Shown piece by piece: positions 1-8,003 of a stretch of 41,702 bases of DNA; position 1 is the first letter of the stretch; each line of letters starts with the position of its first letter. The notes beneath the pieces are model-generated. The model saw only the letters and a list, made by a program, of their open reading frames with translations. It was not told the DNA's origin and did no database searches. The DNA lies in the NCBI GenBank assembly GCA_965370315.1, contig CBDUTO010000023.1:1-41702 (forward strand). Direction: 5' to 3'. The DNA comes from 1-14-2-50-31-20 sp965370315 (lineage in GTDB: Bacteria; Bacteroidota; Ignavibacteria; Ignavibacteriales; Melioribacteraceae). The position numbers and the translations under genes were made by a program.

Positions 1-282
1 ATTGGCTATTTCAGCTTCAACATTTTTCTCAGCGTTCTGAAGAATGTAAGGATTCTCTATAATAATTGATTTATGAGTTGTTAAATGGTCAATATGCCAA
101 TGAACTATTTTCTCTTTTCTTAGATGTCTTTCAATTCGTGATTTTAAGTTTTTCTGAGCACTACCGATGTAATAATAATAGCCTTTTGGAAATGTTACTC
201 CAATAAATTTCTTGGCTAAAATTTGAAAATCCTCTCTTGCGAAAAGTTCTAAAATGTAAATTCCTTTGTTGGATGTTTGCAT
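1..282 (-). CDS. GIY-YIG nuclease-domain protein (partial, C-terminus off window)
   Basis: Reading the minus strand from an ATG at 282 gives 94 uninterrupted codons running off the left edge. The start has the core GIYIL, followed by YYYIGSAQ, an arginine-rich RIERHLRK stretch and HWHIDHL. This is the DUF123-type branch of the GIY-YIG family, small proteins with an endonuclease-like fold. The GIY and YIG halves are about 30 residues apart, slightly longer than in UvrC-type domains but normal for the DUF123 branch. Its cellular role is unknown; nuclease activity is inferred from the fold only. The C-terminus is missing, so completeness cannot be judged. Confidence 0.8.
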   Translation of the reverse strand, partial: MQTSNKGIYILELFAREDFQILAKKFIGVTFPKGYYYYIGSAQKNLKSRIERHLRKEKIVHWHIDHLTTHKSIIIENPYILQNAEKNVEAEIAN

Positions 283-312
283 ATCAAGTTAAATTCAATT
301 AGAATAATAAAA

Positions 313-411
313 GTCATTGCGAGGAGTTCTGTTTCTGAACGACGTGGCAATCTATATAAATTATAACAATTTGTGAGATTGCTTCTCCCGATAAATCGGG
401 ATCGCAATGAC
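313..411. repeat. Palindromic intergenic element, GTCATTGCGA family
   Basis: The element begins GTCATTGCGAGGAG and ends ATCGCAATGAC, so its ends are inverted repeats of about 10 bases. Internally GGCAATCT (near 346) is answered by AGATTGCTTC (near 376). It lies between the 3' end of the lipoprotein gene and the start of the GIY-YIG gene. Degenerate relatives occur at 17768-17849 and 21043-21125. It is probably a non-autonomous miniature element or REP-like repeat. Confidence 0.7.
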
Positions 412-432
412 TAATCTAAATATTGAGACCTA

Positions 433-840
433 CTAATTATTCTTCGCACCTTCTCTAATCCAAGTTTTAATACCATCCACTTGGTTTCTTGTTAAAGGAC
501 GCACAATTGCACCAATAGGTGGCATTAGTGGAACACCAAGTCCTTCAATTCTCCATACCAATCTACTTGTTTCTACGTTACTAGGATCAACAATACCTGG
601 ATAAACTACATTTGCCCAATTAGAAACACTATATTCACCAGCACGTGTGCCATCATCGTGGCATCCAGAAGTTCCACACTTTACATTTAAAACTGGTTGA
701 ATATATTCGTTATAACTAACATTTTCACTCGGGATCTCAATATTATCTAGATATTCACTCGATAAACTATCATCACATCCAATAACAAGAATTGTAAAAA
801 GTAGAGAAACTATTAAGTATTGTGGAAGAAATCGGTTCAT
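433..840 (-). CDS. Cytochrome c-like lipoprotein with CX4CH haem motif
   Basis: A small exported protein of 135 residues from the preferred start at 840. An upstream in-frame ATG at 882 would add 14 residues in a repeated ATGACAAATAAAA stretch and would spoil the signal peptide. From MNRFLPQYL there is a hydrophobic run ending in LVIGC, a good lipobox, so lipid anchoring is expected. The single haem-type motif is CGTSGCH, with four rather than two residues between the cysteines. It is followed about 45 residues later by MPP, a plausible distal methionine ligand. The C-terminus (QVDGIKTWIREGA) is like other small c-type cytochrome domains. It is divergent from the PhoD-like gene. Electron-transfer function is inferred; the redox partner is unknown. 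Confidence 0.7.
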   Translation of the reverse strand: MNRFLPQYLIVSLLFTILVIGCDDSLSSEYLDNIEIPSENVSYNEYIQPVLNVKCGTSGCHDDGTRAGEYSVSNWANVVYPGIVDPSNVETSRLVWRIEGLGVPLMPPIGAIVRPLTRNQVDGIKTWIREGAKNN

Positions 841-926
841 TTTATTTGTCATATTTTTATTTGTCATTTTTTTGAGATTCAAATTTAATATATTATTTAA
901 TTAAAATTATTGTTTTAGGAGAAATA

Positions 927-2249
927 ATGAAAAAGTTAGTGATAGCTTTAACAATATTTCAAATATTTAGTTCCATTCTGATAGCTCAAACTGATTTATT
1001 ACGTTCTGGGCCTATGGTTGGATATTCAGAAATGCGTGAAGTTATGCTTTGGGTACAAACATTTGAAGAAGCAGATGTAAAAATTGCATATTGGATAAAA
1101 GATAGTTCATCAACAAAAGTGTATACTGACGAAATTACAACAGAAAAAAGAACAGCTTTTACAGCACATTTAATTGCGGATGTTTTAGAACCTGGATTAA
1201 CATACGAATATGAGCTATGCATTAACGGAGAAGTTGTAGAACGTACATATCCATTAGAATTTCAGACTCAGGTTCTGTGGCAATGGCGAACAGACCCACC
1301 AAACTTCTCTTTTGCATTTGGAAGTGGTGCTTTTATAAATGAGAAAAAATACGATAGACCAAAACCATATGGTGGTGACTACGAAATCTATGAATCGATA
1401 TTAAAAGTTAATCCAGATTTTATGATTTGGGGTGGTGATAATATTTATTTAAGAGAAGCTGACTTTAATTCTTGGACCGGAATTTTACATAGAAACTCAT
1501 TCCATCGCGAACAAGAGTATTTACAAGCACTTTGGGGCTCAATTCATCACTATGCTATTTGGGATGACCACGATTTTGGACCTGATAATAGCAATAGAAG
1601 TTTTGTTCATAAAGAGAAAACGCTAGAGGCATTTAAACTATTTTGGGCAAATCCTACTTACGGTGTAAATGGTAATCCAGGAATAACAACTTATTTTGAA
1701 TGGGGTGATGTATCTTTTTTTATGATGGATAATAGATACTACAGAGCGCCCAATAGAAGAAAAACTATTGAAAAGGAGCAGTACGGTAGTGAACAAGTAG
1801 AATGGCTTTTAGATGCTCTAGTAAAAAGTAAGGCACCATTTAAATTTATTGTAACTGGAAATGCGTTTTTATCTGATAATAGCTATGAAGAGAATAATAT
1901 TAATTTTAAAATTGAAAGAGATAGAATTCTAAAATTAATAAAAGATGAAGGGATTGAAGGAGTAATATTTCTTACTGGCGATAGACATTTCAGCGAACTT
2001 TCAAAAATGGATAGAGAAGAAACTTATCCCCTTCATGATTTTACAATCTCACCATTTACATCAGGAGCAAGCAGTAGAAAGATGGGAGAAAATAGTTATA
2101 GAGTTGAAGGTAGTTATATTGCAAAAAGAAATTTTGCAATATTTGAGTTAGCTGGAGCAAGAAAAAACCGAGAACTAAAATGTACAATATTTGATAAAGA
2201 TGGTACAGTCCTTTGGGATTATAAAATAAATGAAAATGAACTAAAATAA
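927..2249 (+). CDS. PhoD-like alkaline phosphatase/phosphodiesterase, secreted
   Basis: 440 residues with a signal peptide (residues 1-20, ending LIAQ) and a strong ribosome site AGGAG six bases before ATG. An N-terminal Fn3-like domain (about 22-115) precedes the metallophosphatase domain. Metal and catalytic motifs are visible: GGDN at 169-172, DDHD at 213-216 and GDRH at 351-354, the order expected for PhoD/PhoD-like enzymes. These are calcium/iron phosphodiesterases that release phosphate outside the cytoplasm. The length fits the family's shorter members. The next gene starts only 23 bases downstream, suggesting co-transcription with the Omp85-like protein. Substrate specificity is not readable from sequence. 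Confidence 0.85.
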   Translation: MKKLVIALTIFQIFSSILIAQTDLLRSGPMVGYSEMREVMLWVQTFEEADVKIAYWIKDSSSTKVYTDEITTEKRTAFTAHLIADVLEPGLTYEYELCINGEVVERTYPLEFQTQVLWQWRTDPPNFSFAFGSGAFINEKKYDRPKPYGGDYEIYESILKVNPDFMIWGGDNIYLREADFNSWTGILHRNSFHREQEYLQALWGSIHHYAIWDDHDFGPDNSNRSFVHKEKTLEAFKLFWANPTYGVNGNPGITTYFEWGDVSFFMMDNRYYRAPNRRKTIEKEQYGSEQVEWLLDALVKSKAPFKFIVTGNAFLSDNSYEENNINFKIERDRILKLIKDEGIEGVIFLTGDRHFSELSKMDREETYPLHDFTISPFTSGASSRKMGENSYRVEGSYIAKRNFAIFELAGARKNRELKCTIFDKDGTVLWDYKINENELK

Positions 2250-2272
2250 ATGTTCATATTTCCCTTTAAAAA

Positions 2273-4417
2273 TTGAATAAAAGCTTGAATAAATATATTA
2301 AAATATTATTAATACTTATTTCCACCTTTACATTAACATTTGGGCAGGAGATGGATTTACCCGAATTGGATAAAATTGAGTTTACTGGAAATGAGCATTT
2401 TTCTTCTAATGAACTTAAAAGTGTGATTTCGCTTAGAGAGACTCCAAATACAGTATCTCAATTTCTGAAAAATAGTTTCATTGGGCTTGGGGAAGAGGCA
2501 GTCTACTTTGATTCACTCTTAATTGTAGAAGAGCTTTATAGGTTAAAATCATTCTACTTTAATCATGGATTTTTTCAATCTCTAATTTCAATAGATTTTC
2601 AAATAGATTCTACAGATAGATTTGCTGAAATAGTCTTCAATATAAATGAAGGTAAACCTACTTATTATAAACTGCTTTCAGTTCATGGAATTGATTCCCT
2701 AGATTCTAATGAAATATCTTCTATTAATTCTTTTTCGAATATTGATACCACAGATATTTATTCATATAATAACATTTCAGAAATAAACATAAATATGATA
2801 AGTTTTCTCCGAAACAATGGTTATATGCTTGCTTCAATTGATAGTACATTGATATATATTGATACCTTAGTAAATGAAATAAATACAGATATTTTTATAA
2901 ACATAGGGGGGAAATATTCCATTTCAGATGTGGTAATAGAAAAGAGTGGTGCTGGAAAAGATGAAGTTGATGATGAATTAATAAGAGAAATTACTGGTAT
3001 TGGAAATAATGAAATTTACAGCCAGTTTAAAACAGAGAGGGGACAAAGCCGATTATATAAAACAAACCTTTTCACAGTTGCTAGTGTAAAGAGTTCTATT
3101 TCAGATACTACTAATAATACTGTCCCTATAAAAATAGAAACCGAAATAGGAAATATGTACGAAGTTACTCCTGAATTAATTATGAATAACGAAGACAATA
3201 GATTTAATCTTGGTCTTGGTGCAGGTTTTTCAAAGAAAAATTTTCTTGGTGATGCTAGAGTCTTAACATTAAATGGTTCTATTGCTGCTCAGAATATTTT
3301 TGAATTTGTACAAAACATGTCTGTTTATAATACGGAAGTAATAGGTTATGCTGATTTAAGATTAATAATGGAACAACCTTTCCTATTTGGAGAAAATATT
3401 GATACGAGATATGAGGTATACTCTACAATCCAAAAAAGAGAAAATGAATACAATACAACAGCACTCGGTTTTAAAGTAAATTTAGAGTTTGAACTTCCAC
3501 CATTTGTTTATTTAACATCTTTCGGTACATCTTGGAATCTTGAAAATCTTAAAGTACTTTATCAAGAAAGCTATTTGGATACTATATTTAATAAAATACT
3601 TCATGATCAAACAGATTGGACTGATGACATAGTAGATTCAGCTGCAACAATTTTAGCTAAAGCAATTTCAAAATCTACACAAAGTGATAATACATTACTC
3701 TCATTAAACTTTGGAGCAAATAAAACAGATGATTTTGGTTTCCCAACAGAAGGTTATAAACTAAATCTCTTATTAGCCAATGCAAATTTTCTTCAATTTG
3801 CATATAGTAGAATTGCAACAAATAAATTAAAGGCCCCTCTTTATTACAAAGCACAAATAGATTTTAGCATTTTCCCATCGCTTTACTTTTCAAAAGAGAA
3901 TGCATTTGGTATTAAATTTAAGGTAGGAAATATTCATGTCTATGACGGAGTTGAAACTAGTGTACCATACAACCAAAGATTCACAAGTGGAGGTAGTAAC
4001 TCTGTACGTGGATGGCAATCACGTGAATTAGTGCCAGAGTTTATTGTAGGAGATCTAGACTTTAACTCCATATCACCTGCTGATTTAGAATCTATAGTAC
4101 TTGACCAAGCAACACCTGGTGGGTTGTTTCAGTTTGAAGGGAGTATTGAAACACGGAATAGAATTATTGGAAATATTGGAGGTGCTTTGTTCATCGATTA
4201 TGGTAATACTTGGACTAACGCAAAAGCTTTTAGATTTGACGGAATTGCTATCTCAGCTGGATTTGGTCTAAGATACTATACAGACTTTATTCCATTTAGA
4301 ATTGATTTTGGTATAAAACTATATGATCCTGATCCGAATCAAACAAAAAAAATCTTAAAAAGATCTTTTTGGAATGATTTACTCCAAATACACTTTGCAA
4401 TTGGTGAAGCATTTTAG
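2273..4417 (+). CDS. BamA/TamA-like (Omp85) outer-membrane protein
   Basis: 714 residues from a TTG start at 2273; no ATG lies in a suitable place. A hydrophobic signal (residues 6-24) ends at FGQ. The N-terminal part (about 28-300) carries POTRA-like repeats, e.g. DKIEFTGNEHFSSNELK. The C-terminal 400 residues form a beta-barrel with the Omp85 lid-loop motif VRGW at 578-581, and the protein ends in an aromatic residue (GEAF). Omp85 proteins insert or translocate proteins at the outer membrane. BamA itself usually has five POTRAs and about 800 residues, so this is more likely a TamA-like or accessory paralogue than the essential BamA. Confidence 0.85.
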   Translation: MNKSLNKYIKILLILISTFTLTFGQEMDLPELDKIEFTGNEHFSSNELKSVISLRETPNTVSQFLKNSFIGLGEEAVYFDSLLIVEELYRLKSFYFNHGFFQSLISIDFQIDSTDRFAEIVFNINEGKPTYYKLLSVHGIDSLDSNEISSINSFSNIDTTDIYSYNNISEININMISFLRNNGYMLASIDSTLIYIDTLVNEINTDIFINIGGKYSISDVVIEKSGAGKDEVDDELIREITGIGNNEIYSQFKTERGQSRLYKTNLFTVASVKSSISDTTNNTVPIKIETEIGNMYEVTPELIMNNEDNRFNLGLGAGFSKKNFLGDARVLTLNGSIAAQNIFEFVQNMSVYNTEVIGYADLRLIMEQPFLFGENIDTRYEVYSTIQKRENEYNTTALGFKVNLEFELPPFVYLTSFGTSWNLENLKVLYQESYLDTIFNKILHDQTDWTDDIVDSAATILAKAISKSTQSDNTLLSLNFGANKTDDFGFPTEGYKLNLLLANANFLQFAYSRIATNKLKAPLYYKAQIDFSIFPSLYFSKENAFGIKFKVGNIHVYDGVETSVPYNQRFTSGGSNSVRGWQSRELVPEFIVGDLDFNSISPADLESIVLDQATPGGLFQFEGSIETRNRIIGNIGGALFIDYGNTWTNAKAFRFDGIAISAGFGLRYYTDFIPFRIDFGIKLYDPDPNQTKKILKRSFWNDLLQIHFAIGEAF

Positions 4418-4458
4418 TATTTCTGTACTTCCATTTTAGAAAATAATACTACTATTAT

Positions 4459-4531
4459 GGGGCTATAGCTCAGTTGGGAGAGCGCTTGACTGGCAGTCAA
4501 GAGGTCAGCGGTTCGAACCCGCTTAGCTCCA
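4459..4531 (+). tRNA. tRNA-Ala (anticodon GGC)
   Basis: The 73-base cloverleaf closes fully. The acceptor stem GGGGCTA pairs with TAGCTCC, with one G-U. The anticodon stem CTTGA/TCAAG encloses loop CTGGCAG, giving anticodon GGC. The T-arm carries GGTTCGAACCC. The discriminator base is A and the CCA end is not encoded. Confidence 0.96.
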
Positions 4532-4535
4532 CTTT

Positions 4536-4564
4536 ACGGCTCATAAACATACTTTATGAGCCGT
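4536..4564 (+). terminator. Intrinsic terminator after tRNA-Ala
   Basis: A perfect 12-base inverted repeat (ACGGCTCATAAA / TTTATGAGCCGT) with a five-base loop starts five bases after the tRNA and is followed by TTATATTTT. Confidence 0.8.
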
Positions 4565-4764
4565 TTATATTTTAAATATCTATAGTGTGCGTATATAGTG
4601 TAGACTGAAATGATATATTTATAGTGTGAAAATTAATTAATGACTCTGAATTAGATAGAACTGATGAAATTGATGAGACACAAAGAAATACAAACAACTT
4701 TAAGATATTATGTTAACAATTATTATTATATTAAAACGTCTTATTATCAATTAAAGGGCAAATT

Positions 4765-5373
4765 ATGAAACTCAGATTTATTATTGTTTTTATTTCTATT
4801 ATTACAATTTCTTTGTCAGCTCAAGAACGTGAGAACTACAAAACTTCAGCCATCAGTTTTAGTATTAACGGGTTCAGCTTAGGTGGATATTATGGTGGTG
4901 TTGGGGGACGATTATGGATATCAAATTTAATGACACTAAATGTCAGTGTTAATGGGGGTTCTGAGGATGAAACTCAAAAAAGTTTAACTTCTGAAACTCA
5001 ACAAACAAATACGAACAGCTTTGTCAATCTTGGTGTAGGGATAGAAAAACATTTTGCTGAGAGTGATAATATTTCACCATACTTGTCAGGACGATTGTTT
5101 TACGGTTGGAATGAAAGAATTCGTGATATAGAAAATAATAGTGGTTATAAGGAAAATCGTTCTTACAATAGTATGGGTGTTGATTTAGGGTTTGGTGTTG
5201 AATATTGGATTTTAGAAAGAATATCTTTGTCGGGACAACATTTGTTTAATTTCACTTCCTCTTCTTCTGAATCCGGGCAATCTTTTTTGTATTTTGACGA
5301 TACAAAATATGATATGAGTTCAAACAGTTTTAATTTTGGAACAACTTCACTGATGATATCTGTTTACTTCTAA
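4765..5373 (+). CDS. Outer-membrane beta-barrel protein, tandem copy 1
   Basis: 202 residues: a signal peptide (1-18, SLSAQ cleavage region), alternating beta-strand pattern, glycine-rich LGGYYGGVGGR near residue 37, and a C-terminal strand ending VYF, as in outer-membrane barrels. AAAGG lies nine bases before the ATG. It is one of two tandem paralogues: bases 4921-5252 match 5593-5924 with no difference that I can see. The copies diverge near the C-terminus (about residues 170-185), which is likely an extracellular loop. A third, decayed copy follows at 6162. Function unknown; it belongs to the small porin/OmpW-like barrel class by shape only. Confidence 0.8.
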   Translation: MKLRFIIVFISIITISLSAQERENYKTSAISFSINGFSLGGYYGGVGGRLWISNLMTLNVSVNGGSEDETQKSLTSETQQTNTNSFVNLGVGIEKHFAESDNISPYLSGRLFYGWNERIRDIENNSGYKENRSYNSMGVDLGFGVEYWILERISLSGQHLFNFTSSSSESGQSFLYFDDTKYDMSSNSFNFGTTSLMISVYF

Positions 5374-5436
5374 GTTTGACTAACTTTTAGATATCTCTTG
5401 AAAAACACTCAAACATTATCAATTAAAAAGGAAATT

Positions 5437-6060
5437 ATGAAACTCAGATTCATTGTTATTCTTATTTCTATTATTACAATTTCTTTGTCGGCTCAAGAAC
5501 GTGAGAACTACAAAACTTCAGCAATCAGTTTTAGTATTGACGGTTTCAACTTGGGTGGATATTATGGTGGTGTTGGGGGAAGATTTTGGGTGTCAAATTT
5601 AATGACACTAAATGTCAGTGTTAATGGGGGTTCTGAGGATGAAACTCAAAAAAGTTTAACTTCTGAAACTCAACAAACAAATACGAACAGCTTTGTCAAT
5701 CTTGGTGTAGGGATAGAAAAACATTTTGCTGAGAGTGATAATATTTCACCATACTTGTCAGGACGATTGTTTTACGGTTGGAATGAAAGAATTCGTGATA
5801 TAGAAAATAATAGTGGTTATAAGGAAAATCGTTCTTACAATAGTATGGGTGTTGATTTAGGGTTTGGTGTTGAATATTGGATTTTAGAAAGAATATCTTT
5901 GTCGGGACAACATTTGTTTAATTTTACTTCCTCTTCTTCTGAATCCACTTACTCTTTTTATGAAACATCAAATGTAAATTATGTCGAGACAAAACAAGAT
6001 ATGAGTTCATACAGTTTTAATTTTGGAACAACTTCATTGATGATATCTGTTTACTTCTAA
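5437..6060 (+). CDS. Outer-membrane beta-barrel protein, tandem copy 2
   Basis: 207 residues from the ATG at 5437, chosen because it is preceded by AAAAAGGAAATT and aligns with copy 1; the frame is also open upstream to 5398. Signal peptide at 1-18 and the terminal strand VYF as in copy 1. The central half is identical at DNA level to copy 1. The difference is concentrated in a loop around residues 170-187, where this copy carries a longer insert (TYSFYETSNVNYVETKQ versus GQSFLYFDDTKY). The DNA just downstream (TCTAAGTTTGACTAACTTTTAGAT) also repeats that after copy 1, so the duplicated unit includes the spacer. Identical core with diverged ends suggests recent duplication or gene conversion. 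Confidence 0.8.
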   Translation: MKLRFIVILISIITISLSAQERENYKTSAISFSIDGFNLGGYYGGVGGRFWVSNLMTLNVSVNGGSEDETQKSLTSETQQTNTNSFVNLGVGIEKHFAESDNISPYLSGRLFYGWNERIRDIENNSGYKENRSYNSMGVDLGFGVEYWILERISLSGQHLFNFTSSSSESTYSFYETSNVNYVETKQDMSSYSFNFGTTSLMISVYF

Positions 6061-6075
6061 GTTTGACTAACTTTT

Positions 6076-6138
6076 AGATGTTTCTAAAAAATACTCAAAT
6101 GTTCCCACAAGACTTATAAGAATATTTGAGTAACATCT
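6076..6138. repeat. Imperfect inverted repeat between barrel copy 2 and its decayed copy
   Basis: AGATGTT (6076-6082) and TACTCAAAT (6092-6100) are answered by ATTTGAGTA (6124-6132) and AACATCT (6132-6138). It could act as a transcription terminator for copy 2, but no clear T-run follows. Confidence 0.4.
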
Positions 6139-6161
6139 TCTTATTAATTAAAGAGGGGATC

Positions 6162-6285
6162 ATGAAACTCAGTTTTCGTATTAACGGGTTCAACTTAGGT
6201 GGATATTATAGTGGTTATAAGGATAATAGTTCTTATAGTAGTATGGGTGTTTAATATTGGAATTTAAAAAGATTATTTTTGTCGG
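6162..6285 (+). pseudogene. Decayed third copy of the tandem barrel gene
   Basis: A reading frame starts at ATG 6162 with the same AAGAGGGGATC leader and ATGAAACTCAG start as the two intact copies, but stops at 6252-6254 after 30 codons. Compared with copies 1 and 2 it lacks the signal-peptide region, the segment between GGYY and SGYK, and an 18-base piece (GATTTAGGGTTTGGTGTT) between two GGTGTT repeats. All three losses keep the frame. The stop arises where the parents have GAA (now TAA). Homology continues past the stop to about 6285 (TATTGGAATTTAAAAAG...TTGTCGG). It encodes no plausible barrel. Confidence 0.75.
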
Positions 6286-6630
6286 TATGTTGGGCAAGCG
6301 TTTTATTTAGCAAAAAATGGTTTTTATAAATCATCAGTAATTTTATCTGGTGGAGTTGTTGAAGAACTACTTCGTCTTTATCTTAAATCACATAGTATTA
6401 AACCTGAAAGAAATTCATTTGATAAATATCTTAAAGCATGTACGGATAATACACTATTAAGAAAAGGCATTGGCAAATTATCTGATTCACTAAGAGATTT
6501 TAGAAATCTTGTTCACTTGGAAAAAGAAAAAACAGAGAAAGATTCTTTGTCAAAATCTTTAGCTCTTGGAGCAGTAGCATCAATATTATCTCTTGTTGAT
6601 GATTTTGAATCCAATAATAATTCTAAATAA
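6286..6630 (+). pseudogene. 5'-truncated HEPN-like helical protein fragment
   Basis: An open frame of about 114 codons ends at TAA 6628-6630 but has no usable start codon: an in-frame stop lies just upstream and no ATG occurs within. The peptide is helical, beginning VGQAFYLAKNGFYKSSVIL, and contains SLRDFRNLVHLEKE, an R-x6-H arrangement as in HEPN/DUF4145-like domains. The left edge abuts the decayed barrel gene at about 6285, so the N-terminus was probably lost in the rearrangement that shortened it. HEPN domains often belong to toxin-antitoxin or nucleotidyltransferase pairs; no partner is present. Assignment to HEPN is tentative. Confidence 0.55.
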
Positions 6631-6643
6631 TAAGTCGATTTGC

Positions 6644-7258
6644 TTACTCTCTGAACATTTTTGGAAATAATTCAATAAACTCTTTTTCAAATGTTTTACC
6701 CCTATCTCTACCGTACCAAAGATGAAGTTTTTCGTTGAATATTTCTTTAGTTAGTCCACTCTCTTTCCAATCCGTAACCAATTGTTTAGCAACTTCTGGT
6801 CTAGGACCCCATTGAAACAATTCATTTCCATCAGAATCTAATCCAATAACTTTGGGTATTGCTCTTCCACCATTTGTTAGGTATTTATCAATTATATCAA
6901 AATTCTCATCACGGTAGATTATCTTTAAATCTATGTTTGGGTTTAACAAACTCATCATAAATAAGAACGGAATATTTTGAGCTGAATCACCACACCAATC
7001 TTCAGTAATAATTAACCATGTTTGGGGGGTCTTGATGCTTTCCATTGCTTTAGTAGCTTCTTCGCTTACTCTGTAGGATTTAAGTATTCGTGCAGTTCTT
7101 TTTTGGTTTAGTTGAGTGAAGCCGTGTAATAATTTCTTGTGATCATCTATAATTGGAGCAAGTAGTGCTTCAGCATGCAAATTGGCATTGTCGTTAAATT
7201 CAACGAATGGAATTCCAATATTTTTAATTTTCACTAGAAACTCTATCTTACCGGACAT
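6644..7258 (-). CDS. Thioredoxin-fold protein with CxxS motif
   Basis: 204 residues, no signal peptide, so cytoplasmic. The central part (about 78-155) is a thioredoxin fold: WLIITEDWCGDSAQNIP places a WCGDS motif where thioredoxin has WCGPC, and RAIPKVIGLDSDG contains the cis-proline. One cysteine is replaced by serine, giving a CxxS site typical of monothiol thioredoxin-like proteins rather than disulfide reductases. Proteins of this length with a WCGDS motif are widespread in Bacteroidota and Firmicutes and have no firmly known role. Its start is 12 bases downstream of the end of adk on the same strand, so the two are probably co-transcribed. Confidence 0.8.
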   Translation of the reverse strand: MSGKIEFLVKIKNIGIPFVEFNDNANLHAEALLAPIIDDHKKLLHGFTQLNQKRTARILKSYRVSEEATKAMESIKTPQTWLIITEDWCGDSAQNIPFLFMMSLLNPNIDLKIIYRDENFDIIDKYLTNGGRAIPKVIGLDSDGNELFQWGPRPEVAKQLVTDWKESGLTKEIFNEKLHLWYGRDRGKTFEKEFIELFPKMFRE

Positions 7259-7270
7259 TTTAAGAATTAC

Positions 7271-7915
7271 CTATTTTGAAAGAATTTCCATGATTTTTTG
7301 AGTCACCATCTCAATAGGGTCAGTTCCGTTAAGAATGGCTAAAGTGTATTTATCTTTATAGTAATCAATTACTGGGAACGTAGTATCTCTATAAATATTT
7401 AACCGTTTTCTTACAACTTTCTTTTTATCATCTTCACGTTTTATACAAGTATCAACTGCTCCGCAATTTGGGCATATATTAGAACCTTTAAGATCTTTCT
7501 TGTTAACAATAATAGCACACTCTGTACATAATCGTCTATTTGTTAATCTATTTACTATTATTTCTGTATCAGCTTTTAGGATAATAAAATATGGAGTGTC
7601 AATTTTGAGTTCTTCAAATATTCCATCAAGAAGTTTGCACTGTTCAATAGTTCTTGGAAAACCATCTAAAATGAAACCTTTCTTGTAATCCATATTGCAA
7701 AGTGTCTCTTTTACTAATCCACCCATTAAGTCGTCAGAGACTAAATCACCTCTCTCTACTACTTCTTTAGCGGCTAAACCTGATTCAGTTTCACGTGCTA
7801 TTGAATCTCGTAAAATGTCCCCAGTAGAGATATGTTTTATACTATATTTTTGAGAAAGTATTTTGGCTTGTGTTCCTTTGCCAACCCCTGGAGCTCCGAA
7901 TAGAATAATTTGCAT
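7271..7915 (-). CDS. adk: Adenylate kinase
   Basis: Converts AMP + ATP to two ADP in the cytoplasm. The start at 7915 gives MQIILFGAPGVGKGTQ, matching the usual adenylate kinase N-terminus; an ATG two codons earlier (7921) is also possible. The P-loop GAPGVGKGT lies at residues 7-15, the AMP-binding region has STGDILR, and GFPRT follows DYKKGFILD. The LID domain holds four cysteines (CTEC ... CPNC), the zinc-binding LID form. Full-length (214 residues, typical). It is followed by the thioredoxin-like gene. Confidence 0.97.
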   Translation of the reverse strand: MQIILFGAPGVGKGTQAKILSQKYSIKHISTGDILRDSIARETESGLAAKEVVERGDLVSDDLMGGLVKETLCNMDYKKGFILDGFPRTIEQCKLLDGIFEELKIDTPYFIILKADTEIIVNRLTNRRLCTECAIIVNKKDLKGSNICPNCGAVDTCIKREDDKKKVVRKRLNIYRDTTFPVIDYYKDKYTLAILNGTDPIEMVTQKIMEILSK

Positions 7916-8003
7916 AATCAATACAATTAGTTTTAAAATATTAGATGTCTTAAAATAATTTAACTCTATGAATTTTACAACAATTTAGACCTAAAAATTT
8001 GAT

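Noticed and set aside
313..411. Possible CRISPR or phage attachment site in repeat-rich gaps
   Set aside because: Repeats are palindromic and dispersed singly, with no regular spacers, cas genes or integrase nearby.
4565..4764. TATAGTGT motifs repeated three times between tRNA-Ala and the barrel array
   Set aside because: Short, irregularly spaced and in very AT-rich DNA; chance is likely.
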